Below are positions 1-5,009 of a stretch of 5,009 nt of DNA, piece after piece (position 1 is the first letter of the stretch; each line of letters opens with the position of its first letter). Location of the stretch: NCBI GenBank assembly GCA_049642465.1, contig JBAROV010000108.1, positions 1-5,009 on the forward strand, read 5' to 3'. The notes beneath the pieces are model-generated. The model was not told the origin of the DNA and made no database searches. It worked only from the letters and a program-made list of their open reading frames with translations. The position numbers and the translations under genes are program-made. The stretch comes from CAWDPQ01 sp049642465 (GTDB taxonomy: Bacteria > Acidobacteriota > Vicinamibacteria > Vicinamibacterales > 2-12-FULL-66-21).

Positions 1-1150
1 TTTGCGGTTCCACTCTGGGTGAGGCAGGCGCAATCACTACAGCAGGTTCTTTGGGCGATGCCTGGACCCACGGCTGCAGAGCCGCGACCGGCACCACAGC
101 CGCACAGCAGACCGTCGTGGCCGCCGCTGCGCGCAGCCGCGTAAGGGCCGCGTGAGGGACACGCGGGTCGAGGATGGCCATGAGCCGCCCTTCGAGCTGC
201 GAGCGGTGCGCCATCGCCAGCGTGGCTCCCGCAAGGACTCCCGGGTACCGTCCCGCGCGCATGACGCGCGCGATTTCGAGCAACTGATCAGCGTAGTCGG
301 GGCCACGCGTGCCGGCGGCGAGAACGAGGTCGTCGCACGCGCGCTCGCGCTCAGTGCGCACCTGCCGTGCCGCCATCCACGCCAACGGGTTGAACCAATG
401 GAATGCGCAGGCGACCTGCGCCACGAGGTGCGTCAGGCAGTCGTGGCGCTTGACGTGCGCCAGTTCATGCAAGAGCACGATCCGCAGCCGGTCGGTCGGC
501 CACTCGTCGGCTTCCTCGGGCATGAGCACCGCCGGCCGTAGAACGCCGCACGCCATCGGCATGGACGCACCACGATTGCGGAGGAAAGTGATGTTCGACG
601 ACACGCCCACTTCGGACGCAAGCTGCACGGCCATCTTCATCCACGGCGCGTCGAGCACGCGCTGACCGCGTCGTGCCATCCACTGGACGGCGATGACGCC
701 GATGACGACTCGCGCGATGATGAGCAGCACGCCGAGCGCCCAGATACCGAGGAGCGCCCGTTCGAACGTCATGTTGCTCAACCTGGTCCAGAAGGTGTCG
801 CGCGCGGGCGTGGCGGAGTCTATCGAGGCCGAAGCCGCGACACTCGGTGTGGTCGGAAGGTCCCGCTCACGGCTGATCGCGGGTGCTCGAAGTGCCTTCG
901 CGTCGCTCACCGGCGGCATCTCTGAAGATGCAACGGTGACGAGCGGGAACTGCCAGCGCGGCAGCGCCAGCGACAGCATCGGCATCAGCAGCGCGCTGAC
1001 GAGCGCGATGGTCCAAATCAGGTGACGAAGCGCCGCAGACGCGCGACGAAGAATGTGGGTCGCGACAGCTGCTGACATCAGCACGAGGCTTGCCTTGAGG
1101 ATGCTGTCGGCGAGCGGCAGCCACGTTGACGGGAATTCGACGTTGGTCAT
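1..1150 (-). CDS. BlaR1-like M56 family membrane metallopeptidase (partial, C-terminus beyond left edge)
   Basis: The frame is open from ATG at 1150 to the left edge, giving 383 residues with no stop. M56 proteins are integral-membrane zinc peptidases; BlaR1 and MecR1 sense beta-lactams and trigger cleavage of the BlaI/MecI repressor. Visible here are four hydrophobic segments (about residues 15-34, 43-63, 132-155 and 336-358). The zinc motif HELAH is at 228-232, where H228 and H232 are ligands and E229 is catalytic. A downstream ERACDD has E269 as the likely third ligand, after the typical WFNPLAW at 252-258. RHLIW (42-46) is also typical of the family. The last visible residues are proline-rich and follow the fourth segment, so they probably enter the periplasm. 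Whether a penicillin-binding sensor, a TonB-like or another domain follows cannot be seen. The start is 2 nt after the blaI stop with a GGGAG site 7 nt upstream, which indicates one operon. Confidence 0.9.
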   Translation of the reverse strand, partial: MTNVEFPSTWLPLADSILKASLVLMSAAVATHILRRASAALRHLIWTIALVSALLMPMLSLALPRWQFPLVTVASSEMPPVSDAKALRAPAISRERDLPTTPSVAASASIDSATPARDTFWTRLSNMTFERALLGIWALGVLLIIARVVIGVIAVQWMARRGQRVLDAPWMKMAVQLASEVGVSSNITFLRNRGASMPMACGVLRPAVLMPEEADEWPTDRLRIVLLHELAHVKRHDCLTHLVAQVACAFHWFNPLAWMAARQVRTERERACDDLVLAAGTRGPDYADQLLEIARVMRAGRYPGVLAGATLAMAHRSQLEGRLMAILDPRVPHAALTRLRAAAATTVCCAAVVPVAALQPWVQASPKEPAVVIAPASPRVEPQ

Positions 1151-1152
1151 GA

Positions 1153-1542
1153 TTACACTCCCGCCTTGCGCGCCCGTTCGATCATGCGGGCGAGCCGGTC
1201 GAGCTCACGGTCGGACAGTCGGGCGGAGGAATCGTCCAGAAGCGCCGAAATCGCCTGCTCGGCCGATCCGTCGAAAAATGTCTGCAGCATGTGCCGCAAC
1301 GCCGATCGCTTGGCATTGTCGCGGGCCACCGTCGGCAAGTACACGTACCGGGGACCGTCCTGCTCGTGACGGACGTGGCCCTTTTCTTCCAGGATTCGCA
1401 GCATGGCCCGGACCGCCGAATAACTGGGCGGATCCGGGAGCGCAGCCTGTACCTCGGCTGCCGTGGCCCGCCCATGTGAATAAAGGATATCGACGATCTG
1501 CCGCTCGCGCCGGCTGAGGTCGAGGTGGGGTTGCTTTGTCAT
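1153..1542 (-). CDS. blaI: BlaI/MecI/CopY-family winged-helix transcriptional repressor
   Basis: This 129-residue protein has the usual length of the family. The N-terminal winged-helix DNA-binding domain covers about residues 8-75, with LSRRERQIVDILY (9-21), ATAAEV (26-31), the recognition region PPSYSAVRAMLRILEEKGHV, and the wing HEQDGPRYVYLP. The C-terminal third is the dimerization domain. Family members bind dyads as dimers and repress their own operon until a partner M56 protease inactivates them. The partner gene follows after 2 nt. By my alignment the Asn-Phe bond cleaved in staphylococcal MecI is not conserved: the region reads AISALLDD. A different cut site is therefore expected. 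No strong ribosome-binding site precedes the ATG; only a GAGCGA-like stretch is present. The symbol denotes the family. A role in beta-lactam resistance is not shown, since no beta-lactamase gene is visible. Confidence 0.93.
   Translation of the reverse strand: MTKQPHLDLSRRERQIVDILYSHGRATAAEVQAALPDPPSYSAVRAMLRILEEKGHVRHEQDGPRYVYLPTVARDNAKRSALRHMLQTFFDGSAEQAISALLDDSSARLSDRELDRLARMIERARKAGV
1158..1162 (-). promoter_or_regulatory. Ribosome-binding site of the M56 peptidase gene
   Basis: GGGAG on the minus strand lies 7 nt before the ATG at 1150, inside the last codons of blaI. It supports that start and suggests coupled translation of the two genes. Confidence 0.65.
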
Positions 1543-1582
1543 GCGTCGCTCAGGGTCTTAGACGAGCGGACCTCGAAAAAGG

Positions 1583-1617
1583 TGCTATGAAAATAGCATG
1601 GGGCGAGAAAAATAGCA
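1583..1617. promoter_or_regulatory. Candidate BlaI operator with overlapping promoter elements in the blaI-mscL divergent region
   Basis: Bases 1583-1598 read TGCTATGAAAATAGCA, a perfect 6-bp inverted repeat (TGCTAT / ATAGCA) with a 4-base spacer. The right arm with flank, AAAATAGCA (1590-1598), is repeated exactly at 1609-1617, 19 bp away, as an orphan half-site. Read on the minus strand each of these is TGCTATTTT, which fits an extended -10 (TGnTATTTT). The one at 1590-1595 would put a start about 40 nt upstream of blaI. On the plus strand the other arm gives TGCTATGAA, a possible -10 for mscL. The -35 elements are poor in both directions. BlaI-family repressors bind dyads that overlap their own promoter, so autoregulation is the natural reading. 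Control of mscL by the same site is inference. Confidence 0.6.
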
Positions 1618-1652
1618 CGCCACCCCTCCCCCGATCGCATAGGATGCGGCCG

Positions 1653-1657
1653 GGAGG
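1653..1657 (+). promoter_or_regulatory. Ribosome-binding site of mscL
   Basis: GGAGG, within GGGAGGTG, ends 6 nt before the ATG at 1664. This is the strongest Shine-Dalgarno site in the window and fixes the mscL start. Confidence 0.8.
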
Positions 1658-1663
1658 TGCAGA

Positions 1664-2104
1664 ATGTTCAAGGAATTCCGCGATTTTGCGGCCAGGGGCA
1701 ACGTGATTGACCTGGCCGTCGGCGTCATCATCGGGGCGGCCTTCGGAAAGATAATCACCTCCGTTGTCGACGACCTCATCATGCCGCCCGTCGGGATGGC
1801 CCTCGGTCGCGTCGATTTCAAAGACCTGTTTGTCGCGTTGAACGGAGCGGTCTATCCATCGCTGGAGGCCGCGAAAGCTGCCGGGGCCCCCGTTGTGGCC
1901 TACGGCAACTTCATCAATACGGTCATTCAATTCCTGATCGTGGCGGTCGTGATTTTCATGATGGTTCGCCAGATCAACAGACTCAAGACTCCCACGCCAG
2001 GCGTGCCGCAAGATGAGTCGCGCGATTGCCCCTTCTGCATTTCGAAGATCTCCAGAAAGGCGACAAAGTGCCCGAACTGCACCTCCGCGCTGCAGCCGGC
2101 GTGA
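1664..2104 (+). CDS. mscL: Large-conductance mechanosensitive channel MscL with C-terminal zinc ribbon
   Basis: This 146-residue inner-membrane channel belongs to a family that opens under membrane tension and releases solutes during hypo-osmotic shock. The N-terminal amphipathic start FKEFRDFAARGNVIDLAVGV runs into TM1 (about 15-45) with the conserved GVIIGAAFGKI and the VDDLIMPP end. A periplasmic loop (about 46-77) contains DFKDLF and YPSLEAAKAAGAP. TM2 (about 80-103) begins YGNFIN. In place of a C-terminal helical bundle ending in charged residues, the tail carries C122-x2-C125 and C136-x2-C139 (CPFC...KCPNC), a zinc-ribbon pattern on the cytoplasmic side. The start is set by the GGAGG site 6 nt upstream. 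The stop codon overlaps the next ATG by one base (TGATG), so the glucanase gene downstream is probably translationally coupled. Confidence 0.96.
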   Translation: MFKEFRDFAARGNVIDLAVGVIIGAAFGKIITSVVDDLIMPPVGMALGRVDFKDLFVALNGAVYPSLEAAKAAGAPVVAYGNFINTVIQFLIVAVVIFMMVRQINRLKTPTPGVPQDESRDCPFCISKISRKATKCPNCTSALQPA

Positions 2105-2901
2105 TGAGCGTCGCCCGATGCCTTCCCGCGTGCGGATTCGCAGTGGCGATTCTCTTCACGTCCGCGGCCGCGGACATTGCGCAGACACCGGCGAAGCCAG
2201 ACGCTCCGGTCTGGCAGGACGAATTCGATGGCGACGGTCTGCCGGATTCAACCCGGTGGGAGTACGAGGTCGGCTTCGTTCGCAACAAAGAGCGGCAGTA
2301 TTACACGCGCGATCGGCGCGAGAATGCCCGCGTGCAAGGTGGGATGCTGATCATCGAGGCGCGGCGAGAACCTTATGAGAACGCGGAGTACACATCCGCA
2401 AGCGTGACGAGCCGAGCACAGTGGACGTACGGGCGAATCGAAGTTCGAGCCAGGCTGCCGAAGGGCCGTGGCACCTGGCCAGCGATCTGGACGCTTGGCA
2501 CCAACATTCACAAAGTCGGCTGGCCAGCGTGCGGGGAGATCGACATCATGGAGCACGTCGGGTTCGATCCGGGCCGCATCCACGCCAACGTCCACACGAC
2601 GGCGTACAACCACGTGAAGCGAACCAATAAGGGGAACAACATCCTCGTCTCGCGGCCGGATGAAGGGTTTCATGTCTACTCGATTACGTGGACCCCGACG
2701 CAGATCGACACCTTCCTCGATGGCCAGCGCTATTTCACGTTTGCGAAGGAGCCCGGCGGCGACGCCGTGTGGCCATTCGACAAACCGCAATACCTAATCC
2801 TCAATCTGGCAATCGGCGGCAGCTGGGGAGGCCAGCAGGGGGTAGATGAGGCCGCCTTTCCGGCGCGGTTCGAGGTCGATTACGTGCGAGTCTATCGCTG
2901 A
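2104..2901 (+). CDS. Secreted glycoside hydrolase family 16 protein (endo-beta-1,3-glucanase/laminarinase type)
   Basis: This 265-residue protein is predicted to hydrolyse beta-1,3 or mixed-linkage glucans outside the cytoplasm. It starts with a signal peptide: R5, a hydrophobic core at about 9-23, and probable cleavage near A23-A26. The GH16 fold follows, with DEFDG at 39-43 and W52 near the start. The catalytic motif GEIDIMEH is at 144-151, where E145 is the likely nucleophile, D147 assists and E150 is the acid/base. The ExDxxE spacing is the beta-bulge form typical of laminarinases. The usual family ending DYVRVYR is at the C-terminus. Length fits a single catalytic domain with no carbohydrate-binding module. 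An in-frame ATG lies upstream at 2026, inside mscL, but 2104 places the signal peptide at the N-terminus and overlaps the mscL stop. No Shine-Dalgarno site precedes it, so reinitiation after mscL is likely. The last 108 bases overlap the convergent radical SAM gene. The exact glucan substrate cannot be told. Confidence 0.93.
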   Translation: MSVARCLPACGFAVAILFTSAAADIAQTPAKPDAPVWQDEFDGDGLPDSTRWEYEVGFVRNKERQYYTRDRRENARVQGGMLIIEARREPYENAEYTSASVTSRAQWTYGRIEVRARLPKGRGTWPAIWTLGTNIHKVGWPACGEIDIMEHVGFDPGRIHANVHTTAYNHVKRTNKGNNILVSRPDEGFHVYSITWTPTQIDTFLDGQRYFTFAKEPGGDAVWPFDKPQYLILNLAIGGSWGGQQGVDEAAFPARFEVDYVRVYR

Positions 2902-4290
2902 TGGAGCAATCCTGGAGGCGGCCGTTACTCGCGACAGCACGCCTTCGAGCAGCGGCGTCATGAGCCGCAGTTGTTTCGCCCGAATGACCAGATCCCACAG
3001 CGGCTCGAACTTCTTCCAGCCAGCCGCATAGAAGAAGTGTTTCGCCTGGTGCTTGATCGTGCCGTGAAACAGTGATCCGCGCGCAATGTTTGACCAGCGA
3101 TAGAACTCCTCGTAGGCCCAGTCGTATCCCTGTTTCAGACGTTCAGGTGTGAGCCGCGCCGGCTGAAATACGACATGCCGCGTGTCGTACAAATCCCAGT
3201 CGCGCGTGAGGATTCGGTTCGCCGCATCCATCCGGGCGAACAGTCGGGTGCCTGGATAGGGCGTCTGGATGTGAAATGTGGCCGTCGTGAGGCCGTGCTC
3301 GACGGCCCACTCCACCGTCCTCGCGAACACGCTTTCATCGTCGTCATCCATGCCGAAGACGAAGCTGCCATTGATCATGATTCCGCAATCGTGCAGCCGC
3401 TGCGCCACGGCGGCATAGTCGCGGCCAAGGTTCTGCCGCTTGTTGCTTTGCGCGAGATTGCTTGCGGCGAGCGTCTCGAATCCGACGAACAGGCTTCGCA
3501 GGCCGGCCCTGGCTGCGCGCTCGACGATGTCGCCCCGCAGGATTGAATCGACGGTTGCGGCGCCCTGGAACAGACGCCCCAATCCTCGCATGGCGTCGAA
3601 GAGCGCTGTCGCAAAGCGCGCGTCGCCGAACAAGTGATCGTCGAGAAAGTAGAGATGGCGACCTGGCAACCGATCGATCTCAGCGAGCGCGTCGTCGACA
3701 CGTTGGGTGTAGAACGACCGGCCGCCGGCGAAAAAGGCGTCCTTGTAGCAGAAATCGCAGTGCTGCGGGCAACCCCGGGTGACGACGATCGAATTCGGCA
3801 CGAGGTACGACCAACGACGAATCAGATCGCGGCGGATGGGGGGAAGACGTTCTAACGTCCGACCCGTCGTGGATACGTAACGACGGAGCGGGTTTCCGGC
3901 CCGGAAATCGCCGAGAAACTGCGGGAAGGTTTGTTCGCCAGGACCGAGAAAAATGGCGTCTGCGTGCGCTTCGGCCTCGTCCGGCAGCGCGGTCACGTGC
4001 AGCCCGCCCAAGGCGACGAATACGCCCTTCGCGCGGTAAGCGTCGGCTACCGCATACGCACGTCTGGCGTTCGTGATGTAGACCTGAATGGCGACCAGGT
4101 CGGGACGATCGTTCGTATTTAACGGTTCCACGTGCTCATCAACGATGCGGGCCTCCTCATCGGGACGGAGGTAGGCGGCGAGCGTCGCCAAACCGAGCGG
4201 CGGAAACAGCGAGTACTTGATGGGGCGCCAATACGGACTCGTCGCTTCGGTCAGTGCCGGCAGGATGAATTTGACGCGCACGCCCTCCAT
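2794..4290 (-). CDS. B12-binding-domain radical SAM protein, substrate unknown
   Basis: This 498-residue cytosolic iron-sulfur enzyme has three parts. The N-terminal Rossmann-like cobalamin-binding-type domain (about 5-135) contains FPPLGLATLAAYL (29-41), DEH at 51-53, and GGLHVTALPDE (95-105). The radical SAM barrel (about 165-370) holds the [4Fe-4S] cluster motif C174-x3-C178-x2-C181, followed by Y182. Further landmarks are FLDDHLFGD (215-223), FVGFET (268-273) and TPYPGT. A C-terminal helical region rich in Trp and Tyr follows (about 380-460). Relatives include methyltransferases and ring-forming enzymes such as BchE and HpnP, but nothing here identifies the substrate. A full lower-face His motif for B12 (DxHxxG) is not complete: the sequence reads D-E-H-V-E-P. 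The ATG at 4290 has no Shine-Dalgarno site. GTG at 4281 would give an N-terminus RVKFILPAL closer to family style, but GGAGG then sits only 2 nt away. Residues 464-498 lie antisense to the glucanase gene and may be a recent extension. Confidence 0.9.
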   Translation of the reverse strand: MEGVRVKFILPALTEATSPYWRPIKYSLFPPLGLATLAAYLRPDEEARIVDEHVEPLNTNDRPDLVAIQVYITNARRAYAVADAYRAKGVFVALGGLHVTALPDEAEAHADAIFLGPGEQTFPQFLGDFRAGNPLRRYVSTTGRTLERLPPIRRDLIRRWSYLVPNSIVVTRGCPQHCDFCYKDAFFAGGRSFYTQRVDDALAEIDRLPGRHLYFLDDHLFGDARFATALFDAMRGLGRLFQGAATVDSILRGDIVERAARAGLRSLFVGFETLAASNLAQSNKRQNLGRDYAAVAQRLHDCGIMINGSFVFGMDDDDESVFARTVEWAVEHGLTTATFHIQTPYPGTRLFARMDAANRILTRDWDLYDTRHVVFQPARLTPERLKQGYDWAYEEFYRWSNIARGSLFHGTIKHQAKHFFYAAGWKKFEPLWDLVIRAKQLRLMTPLLEGVLSRVTAASRIAPSAIDSHVIDLEPRRKGGLIYPLLASPAAADCQIED

Positions 4291-4298
4291 TACAGACT

Positions 4299-4315
4299 AC
4301 TTTGTATAGCAAAGT
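4299..4315. promoter_or_regulatory. Candidate operator dyad ACTTTG-N5-CAAAGT over the -10 of the radical SAM promoter
   Basis: Bases 4299-4304 (ACTTTG) and 4310-4315 (CAAAGT) form a perfect inverted repeat around TATAG. The -10 hexamer lies inside the dyad, so a bound dimeric regulator would block RNA polymerase. The regulator is not identifiable, and no matching repressor gene is adjacent. The half-site differs from the TGCTAT arms at 1583-1617, so it is probably not a BlaI site. Confidence 0.45.
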
Positions 4316-4330
4316 CAAGTGACCAATCAA
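4303..4330 (-). promoter_or_regulatory. Promoter of the radical SAM gene, near-leaderless
   Basis: On the minus strand TTGATT (4325-4330) is separated by 16 bases from TATACA (4303-4308), which is preceded by TGC, an extended -10. Both hexamers match the sigma-70 consensus at 4-5 of 6 positions. Only 12 bases separate the -10 from the ATG at 4290, so transcription should begin about 5 nt before the start codon. This agrees with the lack of a Shine-Dalgarno site. Confidence 0.6.
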
Positions 4331-4500
4331 CCGGGGCGCGCTGGACGCGCGGCCTCGTCACCGTCGGCAAGACGAATCGCGCGATTGGCCAGGGACCAAG
4401 AGTCTGCTTGTGAGGTGACTTAGGACCTGCTGCGGGGTGTCGATTGTCTTACCTCCCCGGATGGTTTGCCGCACACACGGTGAGAAAGAGGCGCTCACCT
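4331..4500. other. Non-coding gap between the radical SAM promoter and the receiver-like gene
   Basis: This stretch separates divergent genes. I see no convincing conserved reading frame, RNA gene or strong hairpin. The frame of the downstream gene is open back to a TGA at 4411-4413, so a longer N-terminus is formally possible. AAAGAGG just before 4492 is the likely ribosome-binding site of the next gene. No clear promoter for it could be picked out. Confidence 0.4.
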
Positions 4501-5009
4501 ATGCATCTTTCAGTTTCGTTGGTGGCCCTCGACTTGCTCTTACCGGAGACATTCAACAAGGATGCGCCGCGCGGGTCCTACGGCCCGACGAGGTGTGCCG
4601 ATACGTCCGAAGTAATGAATACGATTTTGAAGTTGCGATCGGCGCGCGTGGATTCCCAACCCAAGGGCCGAGTCCTCGCGATCGAATCTGATCCCGCACG
4701 CGCCGCGGTGCTCCGCGAGATTCTCAATGCTCATGTCAGCGCCGATTTCCAGATCGTGCAGTCGGTGAACGACGCACTCGTGTCGGTCGCTCACCACATG
4801 CCGGATCTGGTGCTGACTTCCACGTTCCTCCCTCCGCGAGACGAAGCTGCACTGATGGTGCGGTTGAACGTCATGCAGGGAGCGGAAGACCTGCAAGTCA
4901 TCACGACGCCTTACTTCATCGATTGGGAAGGTGCCTCGTCCGAGCCGGAGAAGATTCTCAAGTTCTGGAAGCGCCGTCGCGCGCAGATGCGCCCCGCCTG
5001 CGATTCCGA
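4501..5009 (+). CDS. Receiver-like (pseudo-receiver) protein, partial at right edge
   Basis: The frame is open to the window end, with 169 complete codons. From about residue 57 the sequence has the rhythm of a CheY-like receiver. The first strand and acidic turn is RVLAIESDP (57-65), then comes helix ARAAVLREIL and a second strand DFQIVQS. PDLVLTSTFLPP (101-112) matches the PDLVLLDxxLP phospho-acceptor strand, but Ser107 stands where Asp is expected. VITTPYFID (133-141) resembles the T-loop strand but lacks the usual KP lysine. Phosphorylation by a histidine kinase is therefore unlikely, and the domain may act as a constitutive or protein-binding module. A basic stretch KFWKRRRAQ (154-162) follows, and the rest lies outside the window. 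The ATG at 4501 has AGAGG 9 nt upstream. The ATG at 4615 would remove 38 unremarkable residues and has no clear site, so the start is uncertain. Confidence 0.6.
   Translation, partial: MHLSVSLVALDLLLPETFNKDAPRGSYGPTRCADTSEVMNTILKLRSARVDSQPKGRVLAIESDPARAAVLREILNAHVSADFQIVQSVNDALVSVAHHMPDLVLTSTFLPPRDEAALMVRLNVMQGAEDLQVITTPYFIDWEGASSEPEKILKFWKRRRAQMRPACDS

Noticed and set aside
152..541. Plus-strand open frames at 152-541 and 309-665
   Set aside because: They are antisense to the M56 peptidase with its intact HELAH motif. Their translations are arginine- and histidine-rich with no family likeness, as expected of shadow frames in GC-rich DNA.
1636..1648. Small inverted repeat CGCAT-AGG-ATGCG upstream of mscL
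   Set aside because: Arms are only 5 bp with a 3-base loop and no T-run. This is too weak to call a terminator or operator on its own.
1550..2011. Minus-strand open frame of 153 codons opposite mscL
   Set aside because: It is antisense to a clear mscL and crosses the control region. The translation is low-complexity Asp/His/Gly-rich and matches nothing recognisable.
2026..2103. In-frame upstream ATG that would extend the GH16 protein by 26 residues
   Set aside because: The extension lies wholly inside the conserved mscL zinc-ribbon codons and would bury the signal peptide. The ATG at 2104 gives a normal signal peptide and stop-start overlap.
2248..2790. Minus-strand open frame of 180 codons opposite the GH16 gene
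   Set aside because: It mirrors the conserved GH16 codons, has no recognisable motif or ribosome-binding site, and is explained by low stop frequency in GC-rich sequence.
4437..4691. Plus-strand 84-codon frame overlapping the receiver-like gene
   Set aside because: It overlaps the 4501 gene in another frame and ends within it. It shows no domain pattern, whereas the 4501 frame shows receiver-like strands and stays open to the window end.
4540..4896. Minus-strand 118-codon frame at the right end
   Set aside because: It is antisense to the receiver-like frame and has a His/Arg-rich composition without motifs. It is judged to be a shadow.
1..5009. Search for mobile elements, CRISPR arrays, tRNA or rRNA
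   Set aside because: No transposase-like or integrase-like frame, no regularly spaced repeats and no tRNA-like cloverleaf were seen on either strand.

Overview
The window is GC-rich (roughly 60% by eye) and every gene in it looks chromosomal and bacterial. The BlaI/M56 pair, the MscL with a C-terminal zinc ribbon, the GH16 glucanase and the B12-binding-type radical SAM protein together suggest a soil acidobacterium, perhaps of the Vicinamibacteria type. That assignment is inferred from the style of the proteins. There is no marker gene here to prove it.

Layout. Positions 1-1542 (minus strand) hold a two-gene unit. A BlaI/MecI-family repressor (1153-1542) is followed after 2 nt by a BlaR1-like M56 membrane metallopeptidase (1150 to beyond base 1), whose C-terminus lies outside the window. 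Positions 1543-1663 are a divergent control region with a perfect 6+6 bp dyad (TGCTAT-N4-ATAGCA) and a third half-site, the best candidate for the BlaI operator. Positions 1664-2901 (plus) hold mscL, a mechanosensitive channel with an added CxxC...CxxC zinc ribbon. It overlaps by 1 nt (TGATG) a secreted GH16 beta-glucanase-like enzyme. Positions 2794-4290 (minus) hold a 498-residue radical SAM protein with an N-terminal cobalamin-binding-like domain. Its last 35 codons and stop lie antisense to the conserved 3' end of the GH16 gene, so the two genes converge with a 108-bp overlap. Positions 4291-4500 are a short non-coding stretch with a good extended -10 promoter for the radical SAM gene. An ACTTTG-N5-CAAAGT dyad covers its -10, and it predicts an almost leaderless mRNA. 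Positions 4501-5009 (plus) hold a receiver-like protein that lacks the phospho-acceptor aspartate and runs off the right edge.

How it may fit together (inference). The BlaI/M56 pair is a sense-cleave-derepress switch of the kind used for cell-wall or beta-lactam stress. Its operator lies between blaI and mscL, so the channel and the coupled glucanase could respond to the same envelope signal. The radical SAM gene and the pseudo-receiver gene appear to be independent units. I see no mobile element, tRNA, rRNA or CRISPR array. The window looks like ordinary chromosome with several unusual gene architectures, not an obvious new defence or mobile system.
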